Assembly (NCBI GenBank): GCA_963665495.1
Contig: OY762289.1
Location: 372,001-436,000 of the forward strand
DNA: 64,000 nucleotides
DNA from: G963665495 sp963665495
Lineage (GTDB): Bacteria; Desulfobacterota; Desulfovibrionia; Desulfovibrionales; Desulfovibrionaceae
Direction: 5' to 3'
Position numbers and translations under genes: made by a program. The number at the start of each line of letters is the position of its first letter. The first letter of the stretch is position 1. The notes below the pieces were generated by a model. It had not been told where the DNA came from and made no database searches. It saw nothing but the letters and a program-made list of their open reading frames with translations. Positions 15,072-24,654 of this stretch are shown here, one piece after another.

Positions 15072-17663
15072 ATGCGTGATGAAATGAAAAGCAAAAGCGA
15101 GTTGCTTAAGGATATTGAATCCCTTCGCGCCCGGCTTGTCGCAGCAGAAAATAAGTCTTTTTCTACAAAAGATGCTGTTGCGCATCCTGTGCAGTGGCTG
15201 ATGTTGCAGCCGCAGCTGGAGCTCGAGTGTGACACAGAGGGGAAAGTTGTGCGCGCGACTGCCAATGCGCTCGAGTATCTGGGCTATGCGCAGGGGGATG
15301 TTGACGCCGGTCTTTATCTGCAACAGCTTGTGCATCCGGAAGACTTGCGGCGGCTGATGATCAATTACCGTCTTCTCCTCGAGGGCAAGGGCTTGTTCGG
15401 TCAGGAGTACCGGGCCTTGCGCAGTGATGGGACAAGTTTCCCCGTCAGAACCAATTCCAGGCGCATCTTTAAGGATGGCAAACTGACAGGCGTCAGTATT
15501 GTTTCCAACGATATCACCGGATTCATAAATGCAGGAACCACGCAGAAGCAGAGCGACACCTTTTTCAAGACGGTGCTCGAGACAATGGGGACTCCCGTTG
15601 CCGTCTTTGGCGAAGACGCGATCATCCGGCATTGCAACGCCCGGTTCGAAAGCTTTTGCGGAATTCCCCGAGGAGAAGTGGAAAACAAGCTGCGCTGGTT
15701 CGAGTTTGTCGCTCCCGCAGACCGGCGGCGGGTGGAGATCTATCACTCCATGCGGCGGGAAGATTTTTGCTACGCGCCCGGAGAATATGAATTTATCTTT
15801 CAGACGCAGGGAGGCAACTGCAAAAACGTACATCTTGTTCTGGAGATGATTCCTGATACCGATCTCAGGATCTGCACGCTCACGGATATTTCCGCACGCG
15901 TTCTTGATGAAGAGAGACGCCGCAAAAGCAGCGAACGGTACGAACTGGTCGCCCAGGGGGCCAACGCCGGCATCTGGGATTACGACCTGACAACGGGCTC
16001 CATGTACTTTTCCCCCCATTATCAAAAAATCCTGGGCTATGAAGAGCACGAGTTTCAGGGCACCGCTGAATCATGGAGAAGATACGTCCATCCTGAAGAT
16101 CATGAACTCGCCGTCTCCATTGCGCAAGACTGCATCAAAGGCGAATCCTGCGGCTTTGAAGTTGAATACCGTATGCTGCACAAGGACGGAACCCATCGTT
16201 GGATTATGAGCCGGGGCACAATTATTCGGGATGATTACGGCCAGGTTTTCCGGCTTGCAGGAACGTATAGCGACATCACCGAACGTAAACTGAACGAGCG
16301 GACCACCAACGCGCTATACGCCATATCCAAGGCCATCAACGCCACACGCGACCTGCAGCATCTCTATCAAGACATACACAGCATCCTCGGACAATATATC
16401 GACGCGTCCAATTTTTTCATCAGTCTTGTTGATGAAGAAGAGGACCGTCTGGTTTTTCCTTATTTCAAGGATGAGCACGACGCCTGTTACGACATCAGGG
16501 CAATCAGAAACAGGGAGACGCGAGGGCTGACCATTCATGTAATCCGCACGGGCAAGCCGTTGTTTTTTTCCAAGGATGATCCGGTCTGGCAGAGGGTGCT
16601 GGATGAGATCGGCGTGGTGGGAACCCCTCCTGCCGTGTGGCTGGGTGTTCCGCTCCTGCTCAAAGGACGGATTATTGGTGCGATGGCAGTGCAACACTAC
16701 ACCAATCCGCATCATTACACCAAAGCCGACGTGGCTTTCATGGAGGCGGTTTCCGAGCAGGTGGCTCTTGCCATAGAGCGCAAGGCCAACGAAGAGGAAC
16801 TGACCCGGCTGAACGAGAAACTGGAAAGCAAGGTGGAAGCCCGGACCGCCGAACTGCAGGAAAAAGCCGCCCAGTTGGAAGCCGCAAACATACGGCTGAC
16901 GGAATTGGATCAGATAAAATCCGCGCTGGTTTCCTCCATTTCGCACGAACTCCGAACCCCGTTAACCTCTATTCGCGGGTTCGCCAAACTCACGAGCAAA
17001 GATTTTTTCCGCCATTTTTTCCCTTTCGCCAGCCAGCCTCTGCTGTATGAAAAAGGCGAACGCATCAGAAAAAATCTGGAAATCATTGAAAGCGAAGGAG
17101 AGCGGCTCACCCGGCTGATCAGCGATTTTCTGGACATCAACCGCATCGAATCCGGCAACGCCACCTGGGCCGATGTTCCTCTCAATCCATCCCGCATCAT
17201 CAACCAGGCTGTCAGCGCCGTTTTCGGGGCCTTCGAGGTCAAAGAAAAGGTGCTGTTGCGCGTTTCTTTGCCGGAGAGTCTTCCGGTGGTGCATGCGGAT
17301 CCGGACAAGCTGCAGCAGGTGCTCATCAATTTGCTGGACAATGCCTGCAAATTCACCGTGGAGGGGGCGGTGGTCGTTTCCGCCCAGACCAGTCCCGAAT
17401 TTTTGACCGTGAGTGTTTCCGACACCGGCATAGGCATTCAGCCGGACGAGCAGGAGCGCATCTTTGAAAAATTTCATAAATCGCGCATGGGCGATACCAC
17501 GGACATCAAAGATAAAGGCACCGGCCTGGGCCTCGCCATCTGTCGTGAAATCATCCAGCATTACGGCGGTACCATCTGGGTGGAATCCATCCCCGGCCAG
17601 GGTAGCCGTTTTTCGTTTTCATTGCCCGTATTGCCCGGTACCGAGGCGCCTAGCTGTCAATAG
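15072..17663 (+). CDS. Soluble PAS/PAS/PAS/GAF sensor histidine kinase
   Basis: An 863-aa kinase without membrane segments. Order: PAS 1 (about 45-150), PAS 2 (165-280), PAS 3 with PAC (290-410, DGTHRWIMSRG), GAF (415-570), a short coiled coil, HisKA (SISHELRTPLTSIRGF, His625) and HATPase_c. The HATPase N box is INLLDNACKF; the G boxes are VSDTGIGI and GTGLGLAIC. It senses a cytosolic small-molecule or redox signal and phosphorylates a response regulator encoded elsewhere, since none lies next to it. The start at 15072 has TTGGAG upstream; the frame extends to 15012, but that leader looks unnatural. Confidence 0.93.
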   Translation: MRDEMKSKSELLKDIESLRARLVAAENKSFSTKDAVAHPVQWLMLQPQLELECDTEGKVVRATANALEYLGYAQGDVDAGLYLQQLVHPEDLRRLMINYRLLLEGKGLFGQEYRALRSDGTSFPVRTNSRRIFKDGKLTGVSIVSNDITGFINAGTTQKQSDTFFKTVLETMGTPVAVFGEDAIIRHCNARFESFCGIPRGEVENKLRWFEFVAPADRRRVEIYHSMRREDFCYAPGEYEFIFQTQGGNCKNVHLVLEMIPDTDLRICTLTDISARVLDEERRRKSSERYELVAQGANAGIWDYDLTTGSMYFSPHYQKILGYEEHEFQGTAESWRRYVHPEDHELAVSIAQDCIKGESCGFEVEYRMLHKDGTHRWIMSRGTIIRDDYGQVFRLAGTYSDITERKLNERTTNALYAISKAINATRDLQHLYQDIHSILGQYIDASNFFISLVDEEEDRLVFPYFKDEHDACYDIRAIRNRETRGLTIHVIRTGKPLFFSKDDPVWQRVLDEIGVVGTPPAVWLGVPLLLKGRIIGAMAVQHYTNPHHYTKADVAFMEAVSEQVALAIERKANEEELTRLNEKLESKVEARTAELQEKAAQLEAANIRLTELDQIKSALVSSISHELRTPLTSIRGFAKLTSKDFFRHFFPFASQPLLYEKGERIRKNLEIIESEGERLTRLISDFLDINRIESGNATWADVPLNPSRIINQAVSAVFGAFEVKEKVLLRVSLPESLPVVHADPDKLQQVLINLLDNACKFTVEGAVVVSAQTSPEFLTVSVSDTGIGIQPDEQERIFEKFHKSRMGDTTDIKDKGTGLGLAICREIIQHYGGTIWVESIPGQGSRFSFSLPVLPGTEAPSCQ

Positions 17664-17755
17664 AGGTTAAAGGCAGCAGGAAACGGAGTAATCAATAATG
17701 CCCTGGTAAGCGGCATCTTTCCGTCCGTCGCAAGATACTAGATGAGAGACCTCTG

Positions 17756-18214
17756 TCAGGAGGAGTCTTGGGCTCTGGCGAGATGCAAATGCAGAATGGG
17801 GAAGGGTTTCCCCATGCTGTCGACGGGAGAGCGGCTGATGACTTTGAAACCCAGATGCTGGTAAAAACCAAGGGCCTCTGGATTTTCTTCGTTGACGTCC
17901 ACTGCGTCTGCTCCCAGCTGGTTGACGGCAAAAAGCAGCAAACTTTTCCCCACACCCCGGCCAAAATGGTGGGGCGCGACAAAAAGCATTTCAATTTTGT
18001 CTGAGGATACGCCCAAAAATCCTTGTATTTCACCGGATGGGTCTTGAGCGTAATAGAGATCGACAGCGGCAAGATATTCATTAAGAATCAACGGCTTGAA
18101 GAAAAGAATATCATCCTCGCACAAGAAATGGTGCGTTGCCCTGACGGAAGCTTCCCATAGTTCGGCAAGCTCCGCGAAGTTGCTTTGTTCTGCCTGTCGT
18201 ACGACCATTGTCAT
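17756..18214 (-). CDS. GNAT-family N-acetyltransferase
   Basis: A 152-aa GCN5-related acetyltransferase. The acetyl-CoA loop appears as FVAPHHFGRGVGKSLLLFA (the Q/RxxGxG/A element is HFGRGVG). The later AVDVNEENPEALGFYQHLGFKV is the typical beta5/alpha4 region. Substrate unknown; the sequence VRATHHFL at the N-terminus resembles small-molecule or antibiotic acetyltransferases of this family. It stands alone, convergent with the kinase gene. A second Met two codons later is an alternative start. Confidence 0.88.
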   Translation of the reverse strand: MTMVVRQAEQSNFAELAELWEASVRATHHFLCEDDILFFKPLILNEYLAAVDLYYAQDPSGEIQGFLGVSSDKIEMLFVAPHHFGRGVGKSLLLFAVNQLGADAVDVNEENPEALGFYQHLGFKVISRSPVDSMGKPFPILHLHLARAQDSS

Positions 18215-18238
18215 GCTTACCGAGCAGCAGCTTCAGCC

Positions 18239-19063
18239 TCAATGCAGCTTGAGGCTGTTGTTTTCCACAATTTCGTGGTAGACGGAGCGCAATTCGTCGC
18301 GTCGTGCCATCATGGCCTGGGTGGACTCTTTGAGTTCATCCTGCTTCATTTTGATCCACACAGGGTTTTTCAGGTCTTCTTCCATGTAAAAAGGCGGATT
18401 CTGGCCAATCTCCCGCAGCCGTTGCAGGTGGGAAAGAACAAGGGATTCCAGTCTGTCGCGTTCGTGTTCCAGTTCTGAAATCTCAGCACTGTTCTCCGGT
18501 TGGTGCGACGTTCCGTGGCTTTGAACCGCCATGAGCAGCGCGTCCATCCGGTCTATCTCACCGTGCGAGTAAGCTTCCTGTACGCACTCCCAGAATAGCA
18601 TGAATGCCTCTGATTTTCCGTTCAGGTCCGGATGCAGCAAAAGGCAGAGTTTTTGATAGAGCTGTTTGAGCCGGTCGCTTTGATCCTGAGTCAGCACGGT
18701 CATTGCCTTAAGAAAAGAAAAGCTTGCATGAAGCAGCCGTTTTTTGTTTTTGATTTCCAGCTGCCAGTGCTCCCGAATTCCCTGGATCTCCAGATCAAGC
18801 AGTTCCAGGTGGTCTGGCAGGAGATCGTTCCCGTTGCTCAGAATGGTCACCAGATATTCAATGCGGAATTTCAATTCAAGCACTTCGATCCGTATTTTCA
18901 GAAGCTTGAATTCATGGATGCCGATTTCTTTTTCATATTGAGCCCTGAGCAGGGGCAACACATGCTTTCTCAGTTGTGCTTCGCGTTCGAGAAGATCGCT
19001 TATTTGCAGTCTGAAATCGTTAATCTGGCTGCGCAAGAGTTGTATTGTTGGATGCGGCGTCAT
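18239..19063 (-). CDS. J-domain-like coiled-coil protein
   Basis: A 274-aa, mostly helical protein. Residues 1-110 are coiled coil. At about 145-185 the chain reads RLKQLYQKLCLLLHPDLNG, then FWECVQEAYSHGEIDRMDAL. This matches a DnaJ J-domain, with helix II, the invariant HPD and helix III. A coiled coil follows. J-domains stimulate Hsp70 (DnaK) ATPase through HPD, so a co-chaperone or scaffold role is plausible. The flanking helices differ from canonical DnaJ and there is no zinc or CTD region. It is a single-gene unit. Confidence 0.65.
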   Translation of the reverse strand: MTPHPTIQLLRSQINDFRLQISDLLEREAQLRKHVLPLLRAQYEKEIGIHEFKLLKIRIEVLELKFRIEYLVTILSNGNDLLPDHLELLDLEIQGIREHWQLEIKNKKRLLHASFSFLKAMTVLTQDQSDRLKQLYQKLCLLLHPDLNGKSEAFMLFWECVQEAYSHGEIDRMDALLMAVQSHGTSHQPENSAEISELEHERDRLESLVLSHLQRLREIGQNPPFYMEEDLKNPVWIKMKQDELKESTQAMMARRDELRSVYHEIVENNSLKLH

Positions 19064-19437
19064 GACTACTTATCTGTCCTATATCCGTGTAGAGCTAACT
19101 GCATTGGCTGAAGCTATAGTATGTGCTGTTTTGTGTAGTTGTAAATCAATTTTTTATGCTAAAAATAATTATACAAATCAACAGCAAATATTCCTTTTGT
19201 TGGTGAATGGGCAGTGGCAGGGCAAACTGTTCAATTTTCGGGCAATTTGCATGTTCGTTTTGTTTACATGTTAACCTTGCCTAACTGCATGAATCCTAAA
19301 ATTATCCACGCAAATGCCAGCGGTCTAGTTTAATTAAGCAATATCCGAGCCAGGCAGACATGGGACTTGCATGACTCTCTGAAAGCGGTGCGGCAAGCTG
19401 ACAAGAGTAATTTCCTGAAACATACTGGAAAACAGAG
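19064..19437. other. Non-coding stretch between J-like gene and TelA operon end
   Basis: About 375 bp, AT-rich (19130-19330), with no credible gene. It contains the promoter region of the J-domain-like gene, which reads leftward. Nothing else is recognised. Confidence 0.5.
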
Positions 19438-19441
19438 AAAA

Positions 19442-19466
19442 AGCCCTGAACAGACCAGGGCTTTTT
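19442..19466. terminator. Bidirectional-type terminator after the telA-like operon
   Basis: AGCCCTG (19442-19448) pairs with CAGGGCT (19456-19462), with a run of A before and TTTT after. It can serve the minus-strand operon ending at 19497. Confidence 0.8.
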
Positions 19467-19496
19467 GCTTCCGCTGAAAGCGTTTTCATCTCTGTG

Positions 19497-20666
19497 TCAG
19501 ATTTCTCCGGCAGCCCGTGCGGCTTCCTGATTTTTGGCGGCCTTTTCCAGTTCTTCAGTCATACGCCTCAATTCCGATACGTTTTTCTCCGCCACGGCAA
19601 CCATGGTTGCCTCTTTCTCCTGAGTGATCTGCAGGGATTCCTTCAGAATCGTGTAAGACTTCACCAGGTCCTGAAAATCAGCCAGCGGTTTGTTGGCCAC
19701 CTCGGTTACATAGGCGGCGTTGTCCCTGGCGTCCTCGGCAATATGCACCATCAAACTGCCCAGATAGTCCTGGGTGGCTTCCAGTGCGGCGGCAATCTGT
19801 TTTTCATCCTGCTGTGCGATTTTCAAGGCCAGTCCGTTTTCCAAGACAGGGCGGGTCAGGCTGATCATGGAGGAAATGGCATCGGAGAGGTTTTCATGGT
19901 TGTCGAGAGTGGTGTTCATGGTCACAAAAAACTGGCTGAACATCTGGCTGGTCACAGCGAGATTCTGAATACGCCGCATCAGCTTGGCCTGAATGCGCGC
20001 CAGGCGGCTCTGCAACTCCGCGTCCGCTGCGGCACCTGCCTCTTTCAGTTTCTCGAAAATCATCTGCAGCCTGTAGCCCTGGATCTTGGCTTGCAGTTGC
20101 AATTCCTTCAGGTTGGTGTAGCGCTCTTCCAGTTCAATGGAGTTTTCGGTCAGTCTATCGCGGCCGCCCTCAAGGGAGATGATGATGGCCTCCACATTAC
20201 TCTGCACCGACTCATACTTACGGGCGATGTCCGAGAGAATTTGTCCCACGCCGGGCACGCGTTTGATAAAGCGCATAATGGCCCAGCCGTTTTTGGCTTT
20301 TTGCATCTCTTCAATGGCCGAGTAAGGGTTGATCTCGTCCATGATGTCGCGCAGTCGTTTCAGGTCGTCGGGAACGGATGTGGACGCTCCGGACGTCTTC
20401 ACCTGGCCCATCAGACTGCCCAGGCTGGTTCGCAGCAGAGAAAACTGCTCGTTGGCCTTGCTTTGGAAGGCGTCGTCCTGGGCGGTGATTTCGCGCAGCA
20501 GCGAACGATCGTCCGGGCTTTCGATAAGCCGTACGGCGATGGTTTCGGCTTCTGTTTCGGCCGCAGCCCTGCTTTCCTGGGGCAAGTTGTCCGCGATAAC
20601 GGCCAGAGCCTTTTCCGGGCTCACCGTTTCAGGTGCTTCGGAAGACTGGGGGGATTGGTCTGTCAT
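19497..20666 (-). CDS. TelA/KlaA-like toxic anion resistance protein
   Basis: A 389-aa, almost entirely helical protein of the TelA (PF05816) family, first linked to tellurite and antimicrobial stress resistance. The conserved core reads RLRDIMDEINPYSAIEEM and later LAVTSQMFSQFFVTMNTTLDNHENL. The start at 20666 has AAGGAG seven bases upstream; the longer frame to 20756 lacks one. It has no signal peptide, so it is cytosolic. It ends a four-gene minus-strand operon with an XpaC-like protein, a frequent TelA partner. The biochemical function of the family is not settled. Confidence 0.87.
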   Translation of the reverse strand: MTDQSPQSSEAPETVSPEKALAVIADNLPQESRAAAETEAETIAVRLIESPDDRSLLREITAQDDAFQSKANEQFSLLRTSLGSLMGQVKTSGASTSVPDDLKRLRDIMDEINPYSAIEEMQKAKNGWAIMRFIKRVPGVGQILSDIARKYESVQSNVEAIIISLEGGRDRLTENSIELEERYTNLKELQLQAKIQGYRLQMIFEKLKEAGAAADAELQSRLARIQAKLMRRIQNLAVTSQMFSQFFVTMNTTLDNHENLSDAISSMISLTRPVLENGLALKIAQQDEKQIAAALEATQDYLGSLMVHIAEDARDNAAYVTEVANKPLADFQDLVKSYTILKESLQITQEKEATMVAVAEKNVSELRRMTEELEKAAKNQEAARAAGEI

Positions 20667-20807
20667 GGCAATGCTCCTTGATTCTTGCGAGAGCAACTTA
20701 CTGTTATGAAAACGATCGGGCCTGTATCCCGCTGATAGCGCCGGAGAAGTCGGCATTCATATGAAAAGTTTAGCATCTAAATAATTCTATTCTGTAAAAA
20801 AGTTTCC

Positions 20808-21887
20808 TTAGTGCAAACTATCGAGAAGTTCGCGCATCACTTTGGGCGTGGGCAGAGGCGAGACCACGCGAATGCGTTCCGGCAGTCCGATTTCCTTGAG
20901 CACGGCCGGATCGTTTTTGATGCCGGGGATCGCGGAGCGCATGCCGTAGCGTTCCCAGGCAATGGCCTGGAGTTTGGGGCTTTGCGCGGCGGTGAGAAAG
21001 CGTTCCCCTTTGGGCGTCAACGCAATGAACGGATGCTCGGACCAGACCGTGGGCTCGGGCACCAGCACGCGCACCTCGTTTTTGATCATTTCGCGATAAT
21101 CGGGGTTGGCCTGGAAGAACTCGATGATCAGGCTTTCATAGGCGGAGATGACCGGATATTTCCCCTGGCCCTGTTGCAGGTATTTGTTGAACAGGATGCC
21201 TGTGGAGTTTTCCAGGTATCCCAGGCGCTGGAAAATTGCGCGCAATCTGGGGGCTATCGTTGCCACGTCCGTATCCAGAGGCACCTGCCCGTTGTTGAAC
21301 AGGACGGACATCAGCCCCATGAGCAAAAAGCCCGAGTTGGATTTGTCCGGATCGGTGGGATGAATGGAAACCGGGCCAAGCTGGCGCTGCAGCCCCAGCT
21401 CGTTCCAGGGCTTTTGTTTTTCGATCATCTCGAAGAACCGGGCGCAATCGATGACGTAGAATACGCCTTCGCGTTTTTCGACCAGCCCCTGTTTTTCAAG
21501 TGCGTCCACGATTTCCGGCCAGCTGTAAAAAACAATGGGCGTATTGAACAGATTGGCGGTTTTGAACGTTTTATTGGGGTAGTGTTCGCGCAGCAGCACT
21601 GCGGCCAGCTCGCTGGAGGGCCACAATCCGTCCACTCCGGCATGGTCGGCCTCCGCCATTTCCAGGCTGCCCATTTTGACGCCGTCTATGGTGATGCCGA
21701 AATCCTTGCTTAGAATTTTGAGGACTTCCTCATCATGCAAAAAGCCTTTTTTCTCAGACCCGTAGTATATTTTTACCTTGACCGGTTCGGGGCCGGATTT
21801 GCCGCCGATATTGAGAAAATGCATGGCCGCCACGACCGCGAGGCCGATGAGCACGATGACGGCGCCTGCAATCTGTTTGCTGTTCAT
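20808..21887 (-). CDS. Membrane-anchored or exported solute-binding-like protein
   Basis: A 359-aa protein with an N-terminal hydrophobic segment (IAGAVIVLIGLAVVAAMHFL, residues 6-25), then a periplasmic domain. Its layout is like an extracellular solute-binding fold: KVKIYYGSEKKGFL, DGLWPSSELAAVLL, TPIVFYSW, SGFLLMGLMS and FIALTPKGERFL. It resembles the solute-binding half of the vWA lipoprotein two genes upstream, so the pair may be paralogous domains. No transporter permease or ATPase is nearby, which argues against ordinary uptake. The ATG at 21887 has AAAGGAA upstream. Confidence 0.7.
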   Translation of the reverse strand: MNSKQIAGAVIVLIGLAVVAAMHFLNIGGKSGPEPVKVKIYYGSEKKGFLHDEEVLKILSKDFGITIDGVKMGSLEMAEADHAGVDGLWPSSELAAVLLREHYPNKTFKTANLFNTPIVFYSWPEIVDALEKQGLVEKREGVFYVIDCARFFEMIEKQKPWNELGLQRQLGPVSIHPTDPDKSNSGFLLMGLMSVLFNNGQVPLDTDVATIAPRLRAIFQRLGYLENSTGILFNKYLQQGQGKYPVISAYESLIIEFFQANPDYREMIKNEVRVLVPEPTVWSEHPFIALTPKGERFLTAAQSPKLQAIAWERYGMRSAIPGIKNDPAVLKEIGLPERIRVVSPLPTPKVMRELLDSLH

Positions 21888-21897
21888 CTGTATTCCT

Positions 21898-22518
21898 TTA
21901 TTTCCCTATTTCCGCCACATCCATCATACGCGTGACAACGGTTCCCAGCCGTTTCAGTTCGACAACATCGTTGGCCAGGTAGTTTTTGAATCCCTGGTTG
22001 AAGCCTTTGATGGCGGTATCCAGGTACTGGAGAAAGGCCTCGTCTTCCTTGCGTTCCTTCAGCAGCTCCCGCCCCTGCGGCGTGGACGCGACGCGGACAT
22101 AGTGTCTGGCCATGGGCAGAATACGCTCCAGGTACAGGATAAAGCGTCCGGATTTGGTGATGTCTCTGGCATCCTGTTCGAAGTTGGTGAAAATGAGACG
22201 GGAAACGTCGCAAAGTTCCAGTAGTTTTTTTCTGGCCTGCGGATCGGGTGTCTGTTGGGCCAGCTTCTGGATTTCGTCCACCATGACCCGGCTGGCCATG
22301 ACTTTGTTTTTCAGTCCTTCCAGGGTTAAACGTCCGGCCTCGGAGCGGATTTTTTTGTCCATGGAGCCGGAGGCGAACAAGAGCACTCCGGAGGCGATGA
22401 CGGCGCTGACTGCCAGGTTGAGCAGGGTGGAGCCTGGGTTAAGGTATTGGCCGGACACGGCCAGCAGGGCGAAGAGCAGCCCCGCAAAGATGGGGGCGTT
22501 GTTGGAAAAAAAGCGCAT
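21898..22518 (-). CDS. XpaC-like membrane protein (5-bromo-4-chloroindolyl phosphate hydrolysis family)
   Basis: A 206-aa protein with two N-terminal membrane segments (about residues 8-25 and 31-50) and a cytosolic helical domain (GRFILYLERILPMARHYV). It matches the XpaC family in layout. Despite the family name, XpaC is not known to be a phosphatase; members co-occur with TelA. The start overlaps the stop of the vWA lipoprotein gene (22518), so the two are translationally coupled. It likely anchors the TelA-like protein at the inner membrane. Confidence 0.72.
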   Translation of the reverse strand: MRFFSNNAPIFAGLLFALLAVSGQYLNPGSTLLNLAVSAVIASGVLLFASGSMDKKIRSEAGRLTLEGLKNKVMASRVMVDEIQKLAQQTPDPQARKKLLELCDVSRLIFTNFEQDARDITKSGRFILYLERILPMARHYVRVASTPQGRELLKERKEDEAFLQYLDTAIKGFNQGFKNYLANDVVELKRLGTVVTRMMDVAEIGK

Positions 22519-24128
22519 CAGTTGTATCCCGATACCTTGCGGAAGGCCTCGGCCAATCCTTTTTGCGAATCAAATACGCGCCCGGTGTTGAGCCGGGACA
22601 ATCCCTTGAGTTGTTCGGGATCCGCCGCGCCGAACATGATGGAAAAAATCGGCGGCCTGGACATTCCCTGCAGATTGGAAAGCCCTTGCACCACCTCCTG
22701 CAGGTTGCCTTCTTTGGAAAGCCCGTCGGTGAGCAGCACAATGGCCGGGAGCGACGCGTTCACCTCTTCCTCGTCTTTCTGCATCAGGTTCAGCGCCCTG
22801 ACCACCGGAGCGTAAATATTGGTGCCGCCTCCGGCGCGCAGGTTGTTCACGAATCCAATGGCTTCCTGCATCTCCTGCGGACCTGTGGCCTTGACGCCGT
22901 CCCCCAGAACAATGTTGTTGAACGGGATGATGCGTACGGTGTCTTTCGGGGTGGCCTGCAGGTAGTAGTCTGCGGCACGATTCTGATCCAGCAACCCCAG
23001 CAGCGCGTCTTTGGCCGCCGGGAGCCCCTGGTCGCGCATGGAGCCGCTCACATCCACCAGAAAAACCGTATAACTGGGTTTGCGCAGGGCCTGCTGATAG
23101 AGTTTCAGGGCCTCGTCAATGACCGGTCCGGTGGGCAGGGGAATAAAAGACAGGTTCATGGTGGTATTGATGCCCCAATCCGTACGGTAGACCTTGGGAT
23201 CTGCGTCGGCCATGGTGGCGCCGATCTTGCCCGTACGGAATCCTCTGGCCGCGATTTTCTTTTGTGTCGCATCCTGCAGGAGGTAGTCCCGCAGCTCCAG
23301 GAAAAACGTTTTCTTGTCTTTGTTGTCCGCCTTGTTCACAAAGCCCAGTGTCGGATCGGCCAGAGCCAGACCGTCGACAGGGTAGATCGCGTACAGGGGC
23401 TCTTTGCCTTGCTGTTCGAGGGTTTTGTTGATCTCGATGAGCATGGCTTCGTAATTCACCACGCCGTCCAGCTGGTCATAAAGCTCGGGAAAGCTTTGGG
23501 CCAGCCAGCCCGAGGAGCTCGAGGAACGGTTCTGTCCGCTTAAAAGGTGTTTGACGCGTTGCTGCAGATCGTCGTTTTTCAGATCTTCTGAAGTCAGGGC
23601 GGTTTGCTTGCCGGCCAGGGCAGTGAGAAAACCCAGGTAGGACGACGCGCCGGAATTGCTCTGGGTGGCGGAGGTCATGGCGAAACGGAAAGCGCCGCTC
23701 TCGATGGCGGGCAGAATATCCTTGGATATGCTGACATCGTTGCGTCCGTACCAGCCGAGTTCCTTGGCTTTGCCGAGTTTCACGCCGATGACCACCGGCG
23801 TCCGCATGATGGCTGCCTCGTCGCTGACCAGGCGCCGTTTGTCCCCCAGCCGCAGCCACAGCGAGCTTGCGGGCATGATTGCATCGGGCAGGGCGGTTTC
23901 CGCGCTTTGTTCAAGCAGCCGCTTTTGATCCACGGATCCCAGATACTTCATGCGGATCTGATAGCCTTTCTGGCTGCCAAAGTCCGTGATGAGATCTTCA
24001 ATGACTTCGGATTCGGATCCCGCGATGATGGAAAAGGGTTCGTCTGATCCGGGAGCACCGCAACCGGACAGCAAAGGGGCGAAGCAGACTGAAACGAAAA
24101 GGAGTACCAGCCATGGGATGGTGCGCAT
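22518..24128 (-). CDS. Lipoprotein with solute-binding-like domain and C-terminal von Willebrand factor A domain
   Basis: A 536-aa exported lipoprotein: signal peptide with lipobox LLSGCG (Cys23). The N-terminal domain (about 30-330) resembles ABC solute-binding proteins (FSIIAGSESEVIEDLI, AIMPASSLWLRL, VVIGVKLGKAKELG). The C-terminal domain (about 350-530) is a vWA fold with an intact MIDAS motif DVSGSM at about 358 and LLTDGLS near 470, so it can bind a divalent metal and a protein ligand. First gene of the operon with XpaC-like, solute-binding-like and TelA-like proteins. The fusion suggests an envelope sensor or assembly factor rather than a transporter. Confidence 0.82.
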   Translation of the reverse strand: MRTIPWLVLLFVSVCFAPLLSGCGAPGSDEPFSIIAGSESEVIEDLITDFGSQKGYQIRMKYLGSVDQKRLLEQSAETALPDAIMPASSLWLRLGDKRRLVSDEAAIMRTPVVIGVKLGKAKELGWYGRNDVSISKDILPAIESGAFRFAMTSATQSNSGASSYLGFLTALAGKQTALTSEDLKNDDLQQRVKHLLSGQNRSSSSSGWLAQSFPELYDQLDGVVNYEAMLIEINKTLEQQGKEPLYAIYPVDGLALADPTLGFVNKADNKDKKTFFLELRDYLLQDATQKKIAARGFRTGKIGATMADADPKVYRTDWGINTTMNLSFIPLPTGPVIDEALKLYQQALRKPSYTVFLVDVSGSMRDQGLPAAKDALLGLLDQNRAADYYLQATPKDTVRIIPFNNIVLGDGVKATGPQEMQEAIGFVNNLRAGGGTNIYAPVVRALNLMQKDEEEVNASLPAIVLLTDGLSKEGNLQEVVQGLSNLQGMSRPPIFSIMFGAADPEQLKGLSRLNTGRVFDSQKGLAEAFRKVSGYN

Positions 24129-24654
24129 ATGAACCTCGATGAAGATACTGATTGTGCCTTTCCGTTGCCGTCAGTCAGCCATGCCGCCTGCAACGTACGC
24201 GTCATGGTGCAGAACGTGGCCGGGCAGCATGAATGCGTCGCGGAAGCTCCGCATCGCCGGGAGGTTACCTGGAGGAGTGGAAGCAGTACGTTTGCGGCCG
24301 CTCGGCGGGCAAGGGCCTGGGCTGTATTTGCGGATACAGCGCAGGGGCTGGATGTTATGGTCGTTGAGCCAGGATGCTATGACGAACTCCCTGTTGTTCT
24401 GTGCCTGTCTTGCCAATGGGTAAGGCAGAGCGTCATCTATACTACATAGCGCAGTATTGCATCAGTTTGTTACAAAACGATGACAAAGGGAGGGGCGTCC
24501 GCGAGCCAGGAAAAAGCGGGCAGTGGAGCGGCCGGCCTGTTTTACTTTTGGGGGCAGAGGCAAGAAAGGGAGTGCCGGTACAGCCTTTGATGGAAGCGGA
24601 CAACGGAGGCATGATAACCATCCGTTGTCCGCAATAGCAGTTACGTCTGGAGGA
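24129..24654. other. Non-coding stretch holding operon promoter and hairpin
   Basis: About 525 bp with no credible gene; open frames on both strands lack family features. The left part should hold the promoter of the vWA operon, and the right part holds a perfect hairpin downstream of the beta-helix gene. Confidence 0.5.
24596..24632. terminator. Perfect 12-bp inverted repeat after the beta-helix gene
   Basis: GCGGACAACGGA (24596-24607) and TCCGTTGTCCGC (24621-24632) are exact complements with a 13-base loop. It lies 23 bases beyond the stop of the minus-strand beta-helix gene. No T-run follows on either strand, so it may be a hairpin-only terminator, an mRNA stabiliser or a protein site. 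Confidence 0.5.

Noticed and set aside
19494..20681. Plus-strand open frame of 395 codons
   Set aside because: Antisense to the TelA-like gene, which has a good start and family match.
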